Positions 1 to 8,804 are shown, counted from the stretch's first letter. The stretch: DNA of 64,000 nucleotides from Haloarcula hispanica ATCC 33960 (GCF_000223905.1 NC_015948.1:930001-994000), one strand, 5' to 3'. Notes: a model not told the origin generated them from the sequence alone. Numbers and translations: made by a program.

Positions 1-1002
1 CGGGAGAAAGCGCGGAATCTGGTCGTTACAGTGGAGACAGATTCTGGCGTGGTCGGCCACGGTGAGGGGTCCCCGCTGCCGCCGGTGACCGGCGAGACGC
101 AGGCGGCCGCCGTGGCGACCGCCCGGTCGGGTACGTCGCTGCTTGAGGGAGCGTCTCTCGCCGATTACCGCGAACTCGTCAGTGACCTGCGGGCAGCCGT
201 GCCCGGAGGGGTTTCAGCACTGTTCGCCGTCGAGACGGCACTGCTCGACGCCTACTGTCGCGACCGGGCCATCCCGCTCTCGGAGCTGTTCGGCGGAGCG
301 CCGACCACAGTTACGACGGATATCACCGTTCCGATAGTCACGCCCGATGCGGCAGCCGAGCGAGCCACGCGGGCCGCAACTGCGGGCTTCGACCACATCA
401 AGGTCAAAGCCGGCGGAGAGGTCGGCGCTGACGTGGCCCGGACTGTCGCAGTCGCGGACGCCGCGCCCGACGCAACGATTACCGTGGACGCGAATCAGGG
501 CTGGACGCCGAAGGCCGCAGCGACGTTTGTCGACGAGGTGACCGCGGCCGGGGTCGACCTCGCCCTGGTCGAACAGCCGACGCCGAAAGACGACATCTGC
601 GGGCTTGCGAGAGCGCGCGACAGACTCCCGGTTCCCGTCGCCGCGGACGAGACCGTGTTCACGCCGGCAGACGCAACGGCCGTGGTTCGCGAAGGGGCTG
701 CCGACGTGATCAACGTCAAACTCGGGAAATCGGGGCTCCTCGGGGCAGCGGCGATTGTGAACATCGCCGAGGCCGCCTCCCTCGACTGTATGCTCGGCTG
801 TATGCTCGAAGGCGCAACCGGGATCGCGACGAGCGCCCACCTCGCCGCTGGGCTCGGTGCCTTCGATTACGTCGACCTGGACGGCCACCTGCTGTTTGAC
901 GAGTGTCCGCCGTCAATGTCGTTCGGCCCGCGTATCGATATCGACGGGCCGGGACACGGGGTTTCACCGCCGGCGGCTGTGTGTGACGCGACTGAACGCT
1001 GA
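1..1002 (+). CDS. Enolase-superfamily enzyme (mandelate racemase / muconate-lactonizing or dipeptide epimerase-like), 5'-truncated
   Basis: The frame is open to the first base of the window, and residues such as RNLVVTVETDSGVVGHGE match the N-terminal capping domain of the family, so the true start lies outside; the GTG at 31 is not a convincing start. The barrel shows the superfamily residues in order: a KxK pair (HIKVKAGG), an Asp metal ligand (VDANQGW), Glu (VEQP), Asp (AADET) and a second catalytic Lys (INVKLGKSG). These enzymes abstract an alpha proton from a carboxylate bound to magnesium. Substrate cannot be told: dipeptide epimerase and cycloisomerase members look alike here. The gene ends 41 bp before a convergent neighbour. 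Confidence 0.85.
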   Translation, partial: REKARNLVVTVETDSGVVGHGEGSPLPPVTGETQAAAVATARSGTSLLEGASLADYRELVSDLRAAVPGGVSALFAVETALLDAYCRDRAIPLSELFGGAPTTVTTDITVPIVTPDAAAERATRAATAGFDHIKVKAGGEVGADVARTVAVADAAPDATITVDANQGWTPKAAATFVDEVTAAGVDLALVEQPTPKDDICGLARARDRLPVPVAADETVFTPADATAVVREGAADVINVKLGKSGLLGAAAIVNIAEAASLDCMLGCMLEGATGIATSAHLAAGLGAFDYVDLDGHLLFDECPPSMSFGPRIDIDGPGHGVSPPAAVCDATER

Positions 1003-1043
1003 CGCTGTGTGGCGTTTCTCTACGCAAAATAGCGTCCGAGCGG

Positions 1044-2141
1044 TTACTCTGCCGACTCCGCCGCCTCTTCGACATCGGGACCGTCCTCGGAAGCATCGCT
1101 ACCGGTTGTCGCTCCGTCTGCATCCCCGCCGTCGGTTGCCGCACTGTCCGCAGTGGCGGGGTCGTCGGCTGCTGCATCGGCCGCCGACTCGCTGTTGTCT
1201 GAATCGCTTCGTTCGTCAGCTGGCTCCGTAGTGTCAGTGTCAGCTTCGAGCGATTCGGCCATCTCAGCCATCGCTGCAGCGGATTCGTCCGGCCGGTCCA
1301 GCACCGCCTCGGTGTGCATCCGCATCTCCTCGCTGGTCCGGATCGTCCCGTCGACCGTCGCGTTCTCGTGGAGTTCGACGGTCGTCCCCGAGATGTCGCC
1401 CCAGATCTTCGCTCCCGGGCCGACACGGACGGTGCCGCTGCGAGTCGTTACGTCCCCTTTGATCTCCGTGCCCCGGCCGACCACGATATCGTCTTTCGCG
1501 CGGAGGCTCCCGAAGACGACCGTGTCACGGCCGACTTCGAGGGACTTCGCGCGGATGTTGCCGTGGAGCCGGCAGTCGTCGCCGACCGTTGCCGGCGTCG
1601 AGACGCGCCAGGCGTCGTCCGAGACGCTCGCACCGCGTGGAATCAGAACCGGGTCGTGCTCGTCACTGCCGTCGTCTAGCATCTCGTCGATTACTTCCTC
1701 GGCCGCGTCTTCCTCGCCGATGCGGAGGAGTTGCGAGAGGTAGACGAACAGGAAGACGATGGTCGGCATCGGGTTCCGGATGACGATCCAGCCGTTCGCC
1801 TCGAACCCGTTCTCGATGTCCACGTCGTCGCCGATATCAAGGTCGCCCGCGACACGGAGTTCGCCGCCGATGTGTACCCGTTCGCCGATGTAGGCGTCTT
1901 CGCCGACGAGGACGTTGTCCGCGACGTCACACCACATATCCAGCCGACAGTCACCTTCGGCTTCGATGTGGCCGCCAAAGCGGACCCGCTCGTCGGCGAT
2001 GACTGTCCGCCCGCGTACGCCGAACTCCACGGTCGACTGGCCGCCGACGATGACGTCGCCGTCGGTCACCAGGTCGTGTTCCTCGACGGTCGTCCCGTCG
2101 GGAATGTCGAGTTCGGACAGCGGGTCGGAGCCGAGAGGCAC
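1044..2141 (-). CDS. Polymer-forming cytoskeletal (bactofilin-like) protein with acidic tail
   Basis: A 365-residue protein built of short beta-helix turns (repeats like VGEDAYIGERVHIGGELRVAGDLDIGDDVDIE and later VGRDTVVFGSLRAKDDIVVGRG), the pattern of bactofilin/DUF583 proteins that self-assemble into filaments. Two beta-helical blocks (about residues 20-125 and 165-270) are separated by a hydrophobic stretch near residues 123-140 (NPMPTIVFLFVYLSQLLR) that could anchor it to the membrane. The last 90 residues are a low-complexity Asp/Glu/Ala/Ser tail typical of haloarchaeal surface-exposed or disordered regions. The start at 2141 is supported by a TATA-like box at 2165-2171 on the minus strand, giving a leaderless mRNA. 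Cellular role in archaea is not established. Confidence 0.75.
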   Translation of the reverse strand: MPLGSDPLSELDIPDGTTVEEHDLVTDGDVIVGGQSTVEFGVRGRTVIADERVRFGGHIEAEGDCRLDMWCDVADNVLVGEDAYIGERVHIGGELRVAGDLDIGDDVDIENGFEANGWIVIRNPMPTIVFLFVYLSQLLRIGEEDAAEEVIDEMLDDGSDEHDPVLIPRGASVSDDAWRVSTPATVGDDCRLHGNIRAKSLEVGRDTVVFGSLRAKDDIVVGRGTEIKGDVTTRSGTVRVGPGAKIWGDISGTTVELHENATVDGTIRTSEEMRMHTEAVLDRPDESAAAMAEMAESLEADTDTTEPADERSDSDNSESAADAAADDPATADSAATDGGDADGATTGSDASEDGPDVEEAAESAE

Positions 2142-2345
2142 GGTTACTATAGCGGTTCCGTTCGTATTAAACCCTCATGACGTGCATGACGGGCGTCTGA
2201 CGCTGGTCCGACGGGAACGGCATTCCCCTCCGTAGTGCGCTGGTGACGGCGCAGTCAGTAACGGTCTGTTCGAACGTCGATAACAGCGAGAACGTGACAG
2301 CTGAACGGCCATAACGAACTAGTTCGCTGATACAGTGGCTCCGGT

Positions 2346-3197
2346 ATGTTACTCGAACGCCGCCACCTCTCGCTTGCACTCGTAATGCTACTGACAGCGT
2401 CCGCCGGCTGTAGCGGGCTGCTGGGTACTGATTCGGGCACAGACGGTACGGACGCCGAAGTAACGGCGACGCAGATTGATGCCAACGGCCCCGCACCCGG
2501 GTCGTCCGGGTTCGACGCGGCGGCCGTCGAACGCGGGCACTTCGAGACGCTATCGAACTCGTCGTTCACCACCTCGCTGTCGTTCCAGCTTTCGACGGTC
2601 CGCGACGGCGAGAACCGGTCGGTGTTCATCAACCGGACCATCGCTATCGACCGCGACAGCGACCGGTCGCTGGCGACGGGCGAACTGGTCCAGGCCAGCG
2701 GCGACACGCTGGCGACGACGACCTACACGGCTGACGGGACCACCGCCGAGCGTCGAGTCCTCATCCGCGGTGACGACACGAGGACGGACTACCGCTCGGC
2801 ATCACCGCCGTACGATGGCCAGGTCCAGCCCGTCAACGAGAGCAGCGTCATCGACCGCTCGCTGCTGCAATCACTAGGGTCGGACATCAACTGGACCTAC
2901 GCCGGTACCGAGACGGTCGACGGTGACAGCGTCTCGCGGTTCGAAGCAACCGGGAGCGACGTCACCGGCTTCGCTGCCGACGACGCCGTCTCGACGAACG
3001 TCTCGGCCAACGGGACGACGGACTCGGCCAGTGCAACCGTGCTCGTCGACGATGACGGCGTCGTCCGGTCGTTCCAGTACCGGGTGACGACTGAGCGGGA
3101 CGGCCAGCCGGTGACGGTGACGCTGTCGCTCTCCGCCTCGAAGGTCGACGACACCATCGTCGCGGAACCGGACTGGCTGTCAAAGGCAGCGAACTGA
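2346..3197 (+). CDS. Haloarchaeal lipoprotein, function unknown
   Basis: A 283-residue protein with an N-terminal hydrophobic signal ending in a lipobox (TASAGC, Cys about 22), so it is probably exported and lipid-anchored. The mature part is Thr/Ser/Asp-rich, with repeated TLSLS/VTERDGQPVTVT-like beta strands; it resembles the large family of haloarchaeal lipoproteins of about 250-300 residues with an outer-membrane-lipoprotein-like beta fold. No catalytic motif is visible. It faces the trehalose synthase gene convergently with 15 bp between stops. Function is unknown. Confidence 0.7.
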   Translation: MLLERRHLSLALVMLLTASAGCSGLLGTDSGTDGTDAEVTATQIDANGPAPGSSGFDAAAVERGHFETLSNSSFTTSLSFQLSTVRDGENRSVFINRTIAIDRDSDRSLATGELVQASGDTLATTTYTADGTTAERRVLIRGDDTRTDYRSASPPYDGQVQPVNESSVIDRSLLQSLGSDINWTYAGTETVDGDSVSRFEATGSDVTGFAADDAVSTNVSANGTTDSASATVLVDDDGVVRSFQYRVTTERDGQPVTVTLSLSASKVDDTIVAEPDWLSKAAN

Positions 3198-3212
3198 CGA
3201 ACGACGGGAAAA

Positions 3213-4673
3213 CTACAGGGACTGGCCGGCGCTGAACTGCCTGGCGACCCACTGTGAACTGTCGAGCGCCTCGACGCCGTCCTGAAGACGCGACAGCCGG
3301 TCCCTTGTTTCCGCTTCGTCCAGTTCAAACGCCCGCTCGATGGCGTCCGCAATCGCCTCGATGTCGTGCGGATTGACCGTCAGCGCGCCGTCGAGATGGG
3401 TCGCCGCGCCGGCCAGTTCGCTCAGCACGAGCGAGCCGTCGCCGTCGACACAGGCCGCTGGGTACTCGTGGGCGACGAGGTTCATGCCGTCGCGATGGGG
3501 CGTCACGACCGCGACTTCTGCGGCCCGGTACAGCCCGGCGAGCGTCTCGTTGTCGAGTTTGGCCTCGGTGTAGACGATGGGCTGCCAGTCGTCGGTCCCG
3601 AAGCGGTCGTTGACGCGCTCGACGGCATCGACGACGTCCGCTCTGTAGCGGCGGTAGGCGGCGATCCCCTCCCGGGTTCGGCTCGCCTTCTGGACGTAGG
3701 TGAACGCTCCGCGGAGGTCCGGCCGCCGGTCCCAGAGGTGTGCCAGCGCCTCGATCCGTTCGGGGATGCCCTTCGAATAGTCGAGCCGTTCGACGCCGAG
3801 CGCGAGGCGAATCGACGTGTCCGAGCGGCTGCCGCCCAGCACAGTATCCCGGATACTGGTCACGTCAGCAGCCCGTGCTCGGTCCCGAACCCCCTCGACG
3901 TCGATTCCCAGCGGGTTCGCGACGGCTCGTGTCTTGTCACCGCTGCGGGTGACTATTCCGCCGTCCGTGTCGACGGTCGCCGCGGGGAACGCGCTGTCGA
4001 CGCAGTGCAGGAACTGCTCGGCGTACGCTGTCGTGTGAAAGCCGATGACGTCACAGGCCAGCAATCCGTCGAGGAGCGCGTCGCTGTGGGGGCAGTGCCG
4101 GAACACCGACGGCGCGGGCCAGGGGATGTGCCAGAACTGCAACAGCGTCGTATCCGGTCGCCGCTGTCGGACCAATCTGGGCGCGAGCGCCAGGTGGTAG
4201 TCCTGGAACCAGACCGGCTGGTCCGCGTCGGCGACCGTATCGACGGCCTCGGCGAACTGCTCGTTGACGGCGCGGTACTGCTCCCAGTAGGCGGGCTCGG
4301 CCCACATTCGGCCCGTGTCTTCGTGACAGAGGGGCCAGAGAACCTGATTGGCGTAGCCGTAGTAGTAACCCTGAACTGCCGCGTCGGAGAGGGGAACGCG
4401 TTTCAGGTCGTATGTGGGGGCAGACGGCGGGACTTCGACGATGCCCTCCCCGGCAACGGCCATATCGGCGTCGCCGCTGCCCCAGGCGACCCAGGTGCCG
4501 CCCCGTGACTGCATCACCGGGTCGAGTGCGCTCGTCAGCCCACCCGCCGCGGACTGGACCCGTATCTCACCGTCGTCGTCCCGCTCGTGGCTATACGGTT
4601 CGCGGTTCGAGACGACCACCAGCGAATCCGGAACTGCACCGTCTTGCGCGTTTACTGACAGTTCCGGGGCCAT
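3213..4673 (-). CDS. otsA: Alpha,alpha-trehalose-phosphate synthase (GT20)
   Basis: A 486-residue glycosyltransferase family 20 protein that joins UDP- or GDP-glucose to glucose-6-phosphate to make trehalose-6-phosphate, a compatible-solute precursor. Visible signatures are SNREPYSH and [11 protein letters not shown] near the N terminus (acceptor and donor loop), [15 protein letters not shown] near residue 155, [10 protein letters not shown] at about 182, [12 protein letters not shown] and the C-terminal [10 protein letters not shown] donor-nucleotide loop. Length matches bacterial OtsA (about 475). No trehalose-6-phosphate phosphatase gene is next to it. It is transcribed alone, divergently from the MptE gene across a 329-bp gap. 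Confidence 0.9.
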   Translation of the reverse strand: MAPELSVNAQDGAVPDSLVVVSNREPYSHERDDDGEIRVQSAAGGLTSALDPVMQSRGGTWVAWGSGDADMAVAGEGIVEVPPSAPTYDLKRVPLSDAAVQGYYYGYANQVLWPLCHEDTGRMWAEPAYWEQYRAVNEQFAEAVDTVADADQPVWFQDYHLALAPRLVRQRRPDTTLLQFWHIPWPAPSVFRHCPHSDALLDGLLACDVIGFHTTAYAEQFLHCVDSAFPAATVDTDGGIVTRSGDKTRAVANPLGIDVEGVRDRARAADVTSIRDTVLGGSRSDTSIRLALGVERLDYSKGIPERIEALAHLWDRRPDLRGAFTYVQKASRTREGIAAYRRYRADVVDAVERVNDRFGTDDWQPIVYTEAKLDNETLAGLYRAAEVAVVTPHRDGMNLVAHEYPAACVDGDGSLVLSELAGAATHLDGALTVNPHDIEAIADAIERAFELDEAETRDRLSRLQDGVEALDSSQWVARQFSAGQSL

Positions 4674-4792
4674 TTGCCTGCGGTAAGTGCTTCCCTGCCT
4701 TGAGACTGTCGTGGACTACTGACTCGTGTTTCCAACGTAACAAGTCCTCGGGCTTGTGACGCCTGTCCTCCATGTCTGACGGTAAGAGAAAA

Positions 4793-4799
4793 CTTATAC
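4793..4799 (+). promoter_or_regulatory. TATA-like box upstream of a structured leader
   Basis: The sequence aaacttata lies at about 4791-4799. Using the usual archaeal spacing of about 26 bp, transcription would begin near 4820-4825, immediately before the hairpin at 4827-4872 and about 180 bases before the MptE start. A second TATA-like stretch (gtttatct, about 4879-4886) could start a shorter transcript near 4910. Confidence 0.4.
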
Positions 4800-4819
4800 C
4801 GGAGGCCTCGAAAGAAAGG

Positions 4820-4900
4820 GGTGAAAGCCGAAAGGGCACCCGGGTAGGGGTACACGGACGTGCCATTTCGGCTCAACTCGGTTTATCTGGACACGAATTC
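4820..4900 (+). ncRNA. Candidate structured leader or small RNA upstream of mptE
   Basis: Within the 329-bp gap between divergent otsA and mptE, a stem is formed by GCCGAAA (4827-4833) with TTTCGGC (4866-4872), extended inside by GGCAC (4835-4839) pairing with GTGCC (4859-4863) and a small CCG/CGG inner pairing. A TATA-like box sits about 26 bp before it, so the RNA would start at the foot of the stem. It could be the 5' part of an unusually long mptE leader or a free-standing small RNA. It does not match any RNA family I can recognise by eye. The rest of the gap shows a small acagc/gctgt inverted repeat (about 4908-4920) and a 16-codon ORF at 4946-4996 that I do not trust. Confidence 0.35.
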
Positions 4901-5002
4901 GATAGCGACAGCTACGCTGTGGGACGTTGGTAGTGTGAAAGCGGTATGACTGGCTCGGTGAACAAGACAGAAGCACGTCCACTCCGTGGTGTCTGACAAC
5001 AG

Positions 5003-5695
5003 ATGGAATTTCACACCTGGGAACCAGTGTACGAGGATATCCTCGACGATTTCGGCTATCCTCGTGATGGCGACGAGCGTGCCCGCGACCGATTCGGTGA
5101 CCTGCTCGGCGACGACAGCACGTACGACCCGGCGCGACTCGGACTCGACGGCGCAACGGTTGCCGTCGCCGGGGCCGGCCCATCACTCGAAGCCGAGGCC
5201 GACCGGGTAGTCGATGCTGACGTGGTCTTCGCGGCCTCCACGGCCGCCGACCGCCTCAAGACGGAAGGTGTGGCCATCGACTGCATGGTCACGGACCTGG
5301 ACAAGAACGCCGATACCGGACGGGAACTGACCGCCGACGGGACGCCGGTCGTCGCCCACGCCCACGGCGACAACATCCCCGCACTGGAGACACACATTCC
5401 GACTTACGACAGCGAGTTCGTCGTGCCGACGACACAGGCGGCCCCCGCCCCGCCGGTCCGCAACTACGGCGGTTTCACCGACGGCGACCGCGCCGCGTTC
5501 CTCGCGGACCACTTCGGCGCTGCCGCGCTGGTGTTCCCCGGCTGGGACTTCGACGACCCGTCCGTGACTGCGGAAAAGCGACAGAAACTCCGCTGGGCCG
5601 AGCGCCTGCTCCACTGGCTAGAACAGCGCCGCGGCGAGCGCTTCGACGTGCTCGACGGCCGACGTGACGACATCGAGCCAGTCGCTACCGACTGA
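5003..5695 (+). CDS. mptE: 6-hydroxymethyl-7,8-dihydropterin pyrophosphokinase, MptE type (DUF115)
   Basis: A 230-residue DUF115 protein. Family members replace bacterial FolK in archaea: they transfer diphosphate from ATP to 6-hydroxymethyl-dihydropterin, the substrate of dihydropteroate synthase. Visible features are the glycine-rich VAVAGAGPSLE (about residues 51-61), FAASTAADRL, the metal-binding VTDLDKN, and HAHGDN followed by a PTTQAAP loop. The ending YGGFTDGDRAAFLADHFGA is also typical of the family. A DHPS gene lies 5.4 kb away (11048-12205) and an MptG-like gene at 58254, so the pathway is dispersed. The start ATG is the first Met of the conserved N terminus. Confidence 0.85.
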   Translation: MEFHTWEPVYEDILDDFGYPRDGDERARDRFGDLLGDDSTYDPARLGLDGATVAVAGAGPSLEAEADRVVDADVVFAASTAADRLKTEGVAIDCMVTDLDKNADTGRELTADGTPVVAHAHGDNIPALETHIPTYDSEFVVPTTQAAPAPPVRNYGGFTDGDRAAFLADHFGAAALVFPGWDFDDPSVTAEKRQKLRWAERLLHWLEQRRGERFDVLDGRRDDIEPVATD

Positions 5696-5710
5696 AAACG
5701 ACGCCCCGAC

Positions 5711-6709
5711 TCAGGGCGCTAACACGTCGATGGTCGTGTCGATAGTGTCCGGTTCGGCAGCGCGGGGGAACGAGATGTTGATCGCGTCCACGCCATCGAT
5801 GTCTTCGAACTGTGTGATGTGGTCGCGACAATCCTCGGGCGTACCGGCGACGGCGATGCTGTCCAGTAGCTCGTCGCTGATCGCGTCGACGGCAGCCGCT
5901 TTGTCGCCCGATCCCCACTGCTCGGCGATCTCGTAAGCGGTGTCCTCGTACCCCTGGCGGGCCAGCGCGTCGCGGTAGAACGTCCCCATACCGCCGATGT
6001 AGAACGCGACGTGCTGACGGGCCAGTTCGCGGGCCTGCTCCCGGTCGTCCATCGCACAGCACGTCAGCGACAGCGTCACCCGCTGGTCTGACCGGTCGCG
6101 GTCGCCGAGATCCGCTCCGCGCTCGAAGTCTTCCAGTCGGTCTCGGAGGCCGTCGGCGGTCAGCATCAGCGCGTGCCAGCCGTCGGCGAAGCGACCGGCG
6201 AGTTCGACCGATTTCGGGCCGAGGCCGCCGGCGTCTACGGGCGGCGCGGGTTCGGGCGGCTCACAGCGCAGTCGGAACCCGGACAGCGAAAAGATGTCCC
6301 CGTCGTAGTCGACGGTCTCCCCGGAGAGCACCAGTTTCATGATGTCGACGGTCTCCCGCGTGTACTTGAGCGGATTCTCGAATTCACGGCCGTGCCAGCC
6401 TTCGATGACGATAGGGCCCGACGGGCCGACACCGGCGCGGAAGCGGCCGTCCGAAACCTCCTGCAGCGTCGCCGCAGTCTGGCCGAGCAGCGCCGGCGAC
6501 CGCGAGTACACGTTCAGAATCGAGGACCCGAGACCGACCGTCGACGTGTGCTCGGCGATGCTAGTCAGCGTCGTCACCGCGTCCCGCCCCCACGTCTCCG
6601 GGAGCCAGACCCGGTCGTAGCCACTGTCCTCGGCCTGCTGACTCATCTCGACCAGCGTGTCGACCGACGGCTGTGCCGCGACCGGGAGATACACGTCTCG
6701 CGCTGTCAT
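5711..6709 (-). CDS. F420-dependent luciferase-like (LLM class) oxidoreductase
   Basis: A 332-residue bacterial-luciferase-like TIM barrel. The N terminus MTARDVYLPVAAQPSVDTLVEMSQQAEDSGYDRVWLPETWGRDA and the segment GLGSSILNVYSRSPALLGQTAATLQE are typical of archaeal flavin/F420-dependent oxidoreductases; haloarchaea make coenzyme F420, which is the likely hydride carrier. The open frame continues upstream to 6991, but that extension is Arg/Pro-rich and unlike the family, so I start at 6709. Substrate unknown. It converges on mptE with 15 bp between stops, where a small cgccc/gggcg inverted repeat (5702-5718) could help termination. Confidence 0.8.
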   Translation of the reverse strand: MTARDVYLPVAAQPSVDTLVEMSQQAEDSGYDRVWLPETWGRDAVTTLTSIAEHTSTVGLGSSILNVYSRSPALLGQTAATLQEVSDGRFRAGVGPSGPIVIEGWHGREFENPLKYTRETVDIMKLVLSGETVDYDGDIFSLSGFRLRCEPPEPAPPVDAGGLGPKSVELAGRFADGWHALMLTADGLRDRLEDFERGADLGDRDRSDQRVTLSLTCCAMDDREQARELARQHVAFYIGGMGTFYRDALARQGYEDTAYEIAEQWGSGDKAAAVDAISDELLDSIAVAGTPEDCRDHITQFEDIDGVDAINISFPRAAEPDTIDTTIDVLAP

Positions 6710-6840
6710 CTGTCGCCCTCCACGCGTCGAGCGATGACTAGCTGGACGCCTGTCAGCGACTGGAACGTACGTACCTGAGACATGGCTCGCAGTGCGGCCG
6801 CACGGGAGATAAAGCCACATGAGAGGGGGAGTGTCGCCCG

Positions 6841-7037
6841 TTGTCCGCGGTTTATTCACGGGACGGTGACCGGGTCGCCACGCCTCAGGAGGGGCTACCC
6901 GGTGTCGTCGTCGGCTACGGCCTGGCTTTCTACTTGGTGTCGCTGACGCTCGAAGACCTCCCGGTGCCGTCGGCATCCTGCTCATCATCATCGCCGTGTA
7001 CTGTGGCAGCGTCCTGTCCGAGATGTCCGTGCACTGA
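6841..7037 (+). pseudogene. Frameshifted small two-helix membrane protein gene
   Basis: Frame 1 from about 6841 reads ...TPQEGLPGVVVGYGLAFYLVSLTLEDL and then turns into Ser/Cys nonsense. The next frame from about 6963 reads GAVGILLIIIAVYCGSVLSE and ends at a TGA (7035-7037). Joined, the two halves give a plausible protein of about 65 residues with two transmembrane helices. A one-base deletion around the run gacctcccggtg (about 6955-6966) would explain the break; a sequencing error is equally possible. The start is uncertain (TTG at 6841). The rest of the 6710-7145 gap shows only a TATA-like ctatatg before the next gene. Confidence 0.45.
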
Positions 7038-7145
7038 GCGGGGACCGGTCACGTCACATGTGAAGCTGTGAGTGGGCCCGTACCGGACGGCTGGACGCTC
7101 GACTCGGCGACCGGCTATATGAGGCCGCCGCTTCTACGGGTGCCT

Positions 7146-7826
7146 ATGCCGTTCGACCCGGACCGCGTGACGACGATTACCTTTGACTCGTACAGCACCA
7201 TCGTTGATGTCGAAGCGGCGCAAAAGGCCCTCGCCGACCGGGTGGACGACCCCCGGCCGGTGTCCCGGCTCTGGCGCTCCCGTTCGCTGGCGTACACCTT
7301 CCTCGCCAACCAGATCGACGCCTACAAGCCGTTCTACGAGATGAATCGCGATGCGCTCCAGTACGCGCTGGACGCCCACGGCGTCGACATCACGATGGAG
7401 GAGCGCGACGAGATTCTCGCGGTCTACCACGAACTCGACGTGTTCGACGACGTACGGGACGGCATGAACAGGCTCTACGACGCCGGCTACGACCTCTATG
7501 TCGTCTCGAACGGCAACCCCGAGATGCTTGAATCGATGGTCGACTTCGCCGGCATCGGCGGTCTGCTCGAAGACACCGTCAGTGCCGACGAGATCCAGAC
7601 GTTCAAGCCGGCGGCCGAACTGTACCGTCATGCGGCAGAGAGAACGGAGACCGAAATCGAGGAAATCGCCCACGTCACCGCGGGCTATTTCGACGTGTAC
7701 GGTGCGATGCACGCCGGGATGCAGGGCGTCTGGGTCAACCGCGATGACGGCCCGTGGGACGCCTTCGCCGGCGAGCCTGACCTGACCATCAGGTCGTTCC
7801 ACGACCTCCACGACGAACTAGTCTGA
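7146..7826 (+). CDS. HAD-superfamily hydrolase, haloacid dehalogenase type II-like
   Basis: A 226-residue HAD phosphatase-fold protein. Motif I is ITFDSYSTIVD with the nucleophilic Asp, motif II is VVSNGNPEML, motif III has Lys in TFKPAAELY, and motif IV is VTAGYFDVYGAMHAGMQGVWVNR, close to the VASNAWDVAGA pattern of type II 2-haloacid dehalogenases. The true substrate may be a phosphate ester instead. The open frame runs back to a GTG at 7068, but a TATA-like ctatatg at 7112-7118 places the transcript start near 7143, so the leaderless ATG at 7146 is preferred. The helical cap (about residues 20-90) is complete. Confidence 0.8.
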   Translation: MPFDPDRVTTITFDSYSTIVDVEAAQKALADRVDDPRPVSRLWRSRSLAYTFLANQIDAYKPFYEMNRDALQYALDAHGVDITMEERDEILAVYHELDVFDDVRDGMNRLYDAGYDLYVVSNGNPEMLESMVDFAGIGGLLEDTVSADEIQTFKPAAELYRHAAERTETEIEEIAHVTAGYFDVYGAMHAGMQGVWVNRDDGPWDAFAGEPDLTIRSFHDLHDELV

Positions 7827-7937
7827 GACGGGACAGTACCACCGTTGGGGTCTCTGTGTTGGTTCGCCGATAGAGCGTCAGTTTCCGTATATAACCAGGA
7901 AGACCTGAGCGGCGGCCTCTGACAACGTACTATGTTG

Positions 7938-8591
7938 CTACCCGCGCAGGAGATTCAACACTTCATCGACAACATCGGTTTCGACGGCGAGAATATAGTG
8001 CTCGTCAGGTTCCAAAACCGTCTCAGGTCCTGCCAGTTCCGTTCGGTCTGCCGTCGAAATCAGCAGGCTACCGGCCGGGAGAGCGATTTCATCGAGGCGA
8101 CGCCCAGCAACGGGGGCCGACGGGGAGACGCTCACCTCAATGATATCGAGATCGGCAGTCGGATAGACAAGCGTCCGAATATCCTCGCCGGTCAGTATAT
8201 CAGCCGCGTGGTCGCCACCGAGATACTCGGGTAGCAGCGTCGCATCCACCACCTCGTCGTACTCCTGCTCCGTCCCCGTCTCTGCCCTCGCAATGGTCCG
8301 AATCGATGGGGCGTACTGTTGGGCCTCCATACAGATTGCGAGGTTCGTTCCCGGTTCGTCAGTGAGTGCGGCGATGGCGTCGGCATCGGCCAGGTCGGCC
8401 TGCTCAAGAATCGACGGGCGTGTGGCGTCGCCGTGGATAACGGGGCCGAGATACGCATCGGACAACGCCGCAACACGCTCCTCGTCAGACTCGATTAGCA
8501 GTACGTCGTGACCCTGATCCGCGAGATTCTCAGCGGTCTGTTTCCCGACACGGCCGCCACCAGCGATGACGAATCGCTTTGTTCGGGTCAT
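7938..8591 (-). CDS. RCK / TrkA-type regulatory protein (TrkA-N plus TrkA-C)
   Basis: A 217-residue protein with an N-terminal Rossmann domain (FVIAGGGRVGKQTAENLADQGHDVLLIESD; GDATRPSILEQADLADADAIAALT) that binds NAD(H) or a nucleotide, and a C-terminal TrkA-C domain (about 135-217: VSVSPSAPVAGRRLDEIALPAGSLLIS). RCK proteins gate K+ or other cation transporters. No TrkH/KtrB pore gene is nearby. Instead the gene is divergent from an APC permease (8805), whose downstream partner (10262) is a paralogue of exactly the same length. That arrangement suggests these RCK proteins regulate the permease. Confidence 0.85.
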   Translation of the reverse strand: MTRTKRFVIAGGGRVGKQTAENLADQGHDVLLIESDEERVAALSDAYLGPVIHGDATRPSILEQADLADADAIAALTDEPGTNLAICMEAQQYAPSIRTIARAETGTEQEYDEVVDATLLPEYLGGDHAADILTGEDIRTLVYPTADLDIIEVSVSPSAPVAGRRLDEIALPAGSLLISTADRTELAGPETVLEPDEHYILAVETDVVDEVLNLLRG

Positions 8592-8804
8592 TGAGAGATT
8601 GTTTAAAACGCGTCATCTTCAATGCCCCGGCGGTTCTAATGGACCGGGAACACAACCTGTCGTGCCGGGGGACAGGCTATCATAAGCCTTTAAGAAATCC
8701 ACTTACCGTTCTTACAATAGAAGAACTTACCCCGGTAATCAAATGGACCGAAAAGAGTGCATACGGCGTACGATGGATGGCACGCCGAATAAAAACAGGA
8801 CGCA
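8592..8804. promoter_or_regulatory. Shared divergent control region of RCK gene and APC permease
   Basis: The 213 bp between the two divergent starts hold several AT-rich and symmetric sequences: GTTTAAAAC at 8601-8609 close to the RCK start, an inverted repeat GTTCTT (8708-8713) / AAGAAC (8721-8726), and aataaaaac just before the permease ATG. AT boxes only 10-18 bp from both starts are too close to be standard TATA boxes. They may be operator sites or unusual promoters. An ORF of 77 codons crossing the region in the plus direction has no coding character. Confidence 0.4.

Noticed and set aside
3366-4508. 380-codon plus-strand ORF opposite otsA
   Set aside because: Antisense shadow of a confidently identified gene.
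4946-4996. 16-codon ORF six bases before mptE
   Set aside because: There is no promoter spacing, motif or coupling overlap to support it.
5711-6991. 426-residue form of the F420 oxidoreductase
   Set aside because: The extra N-terminal 94 residues are Arg/Pro/Thr-rich, do not fit the family and would cross the next intergenic region.
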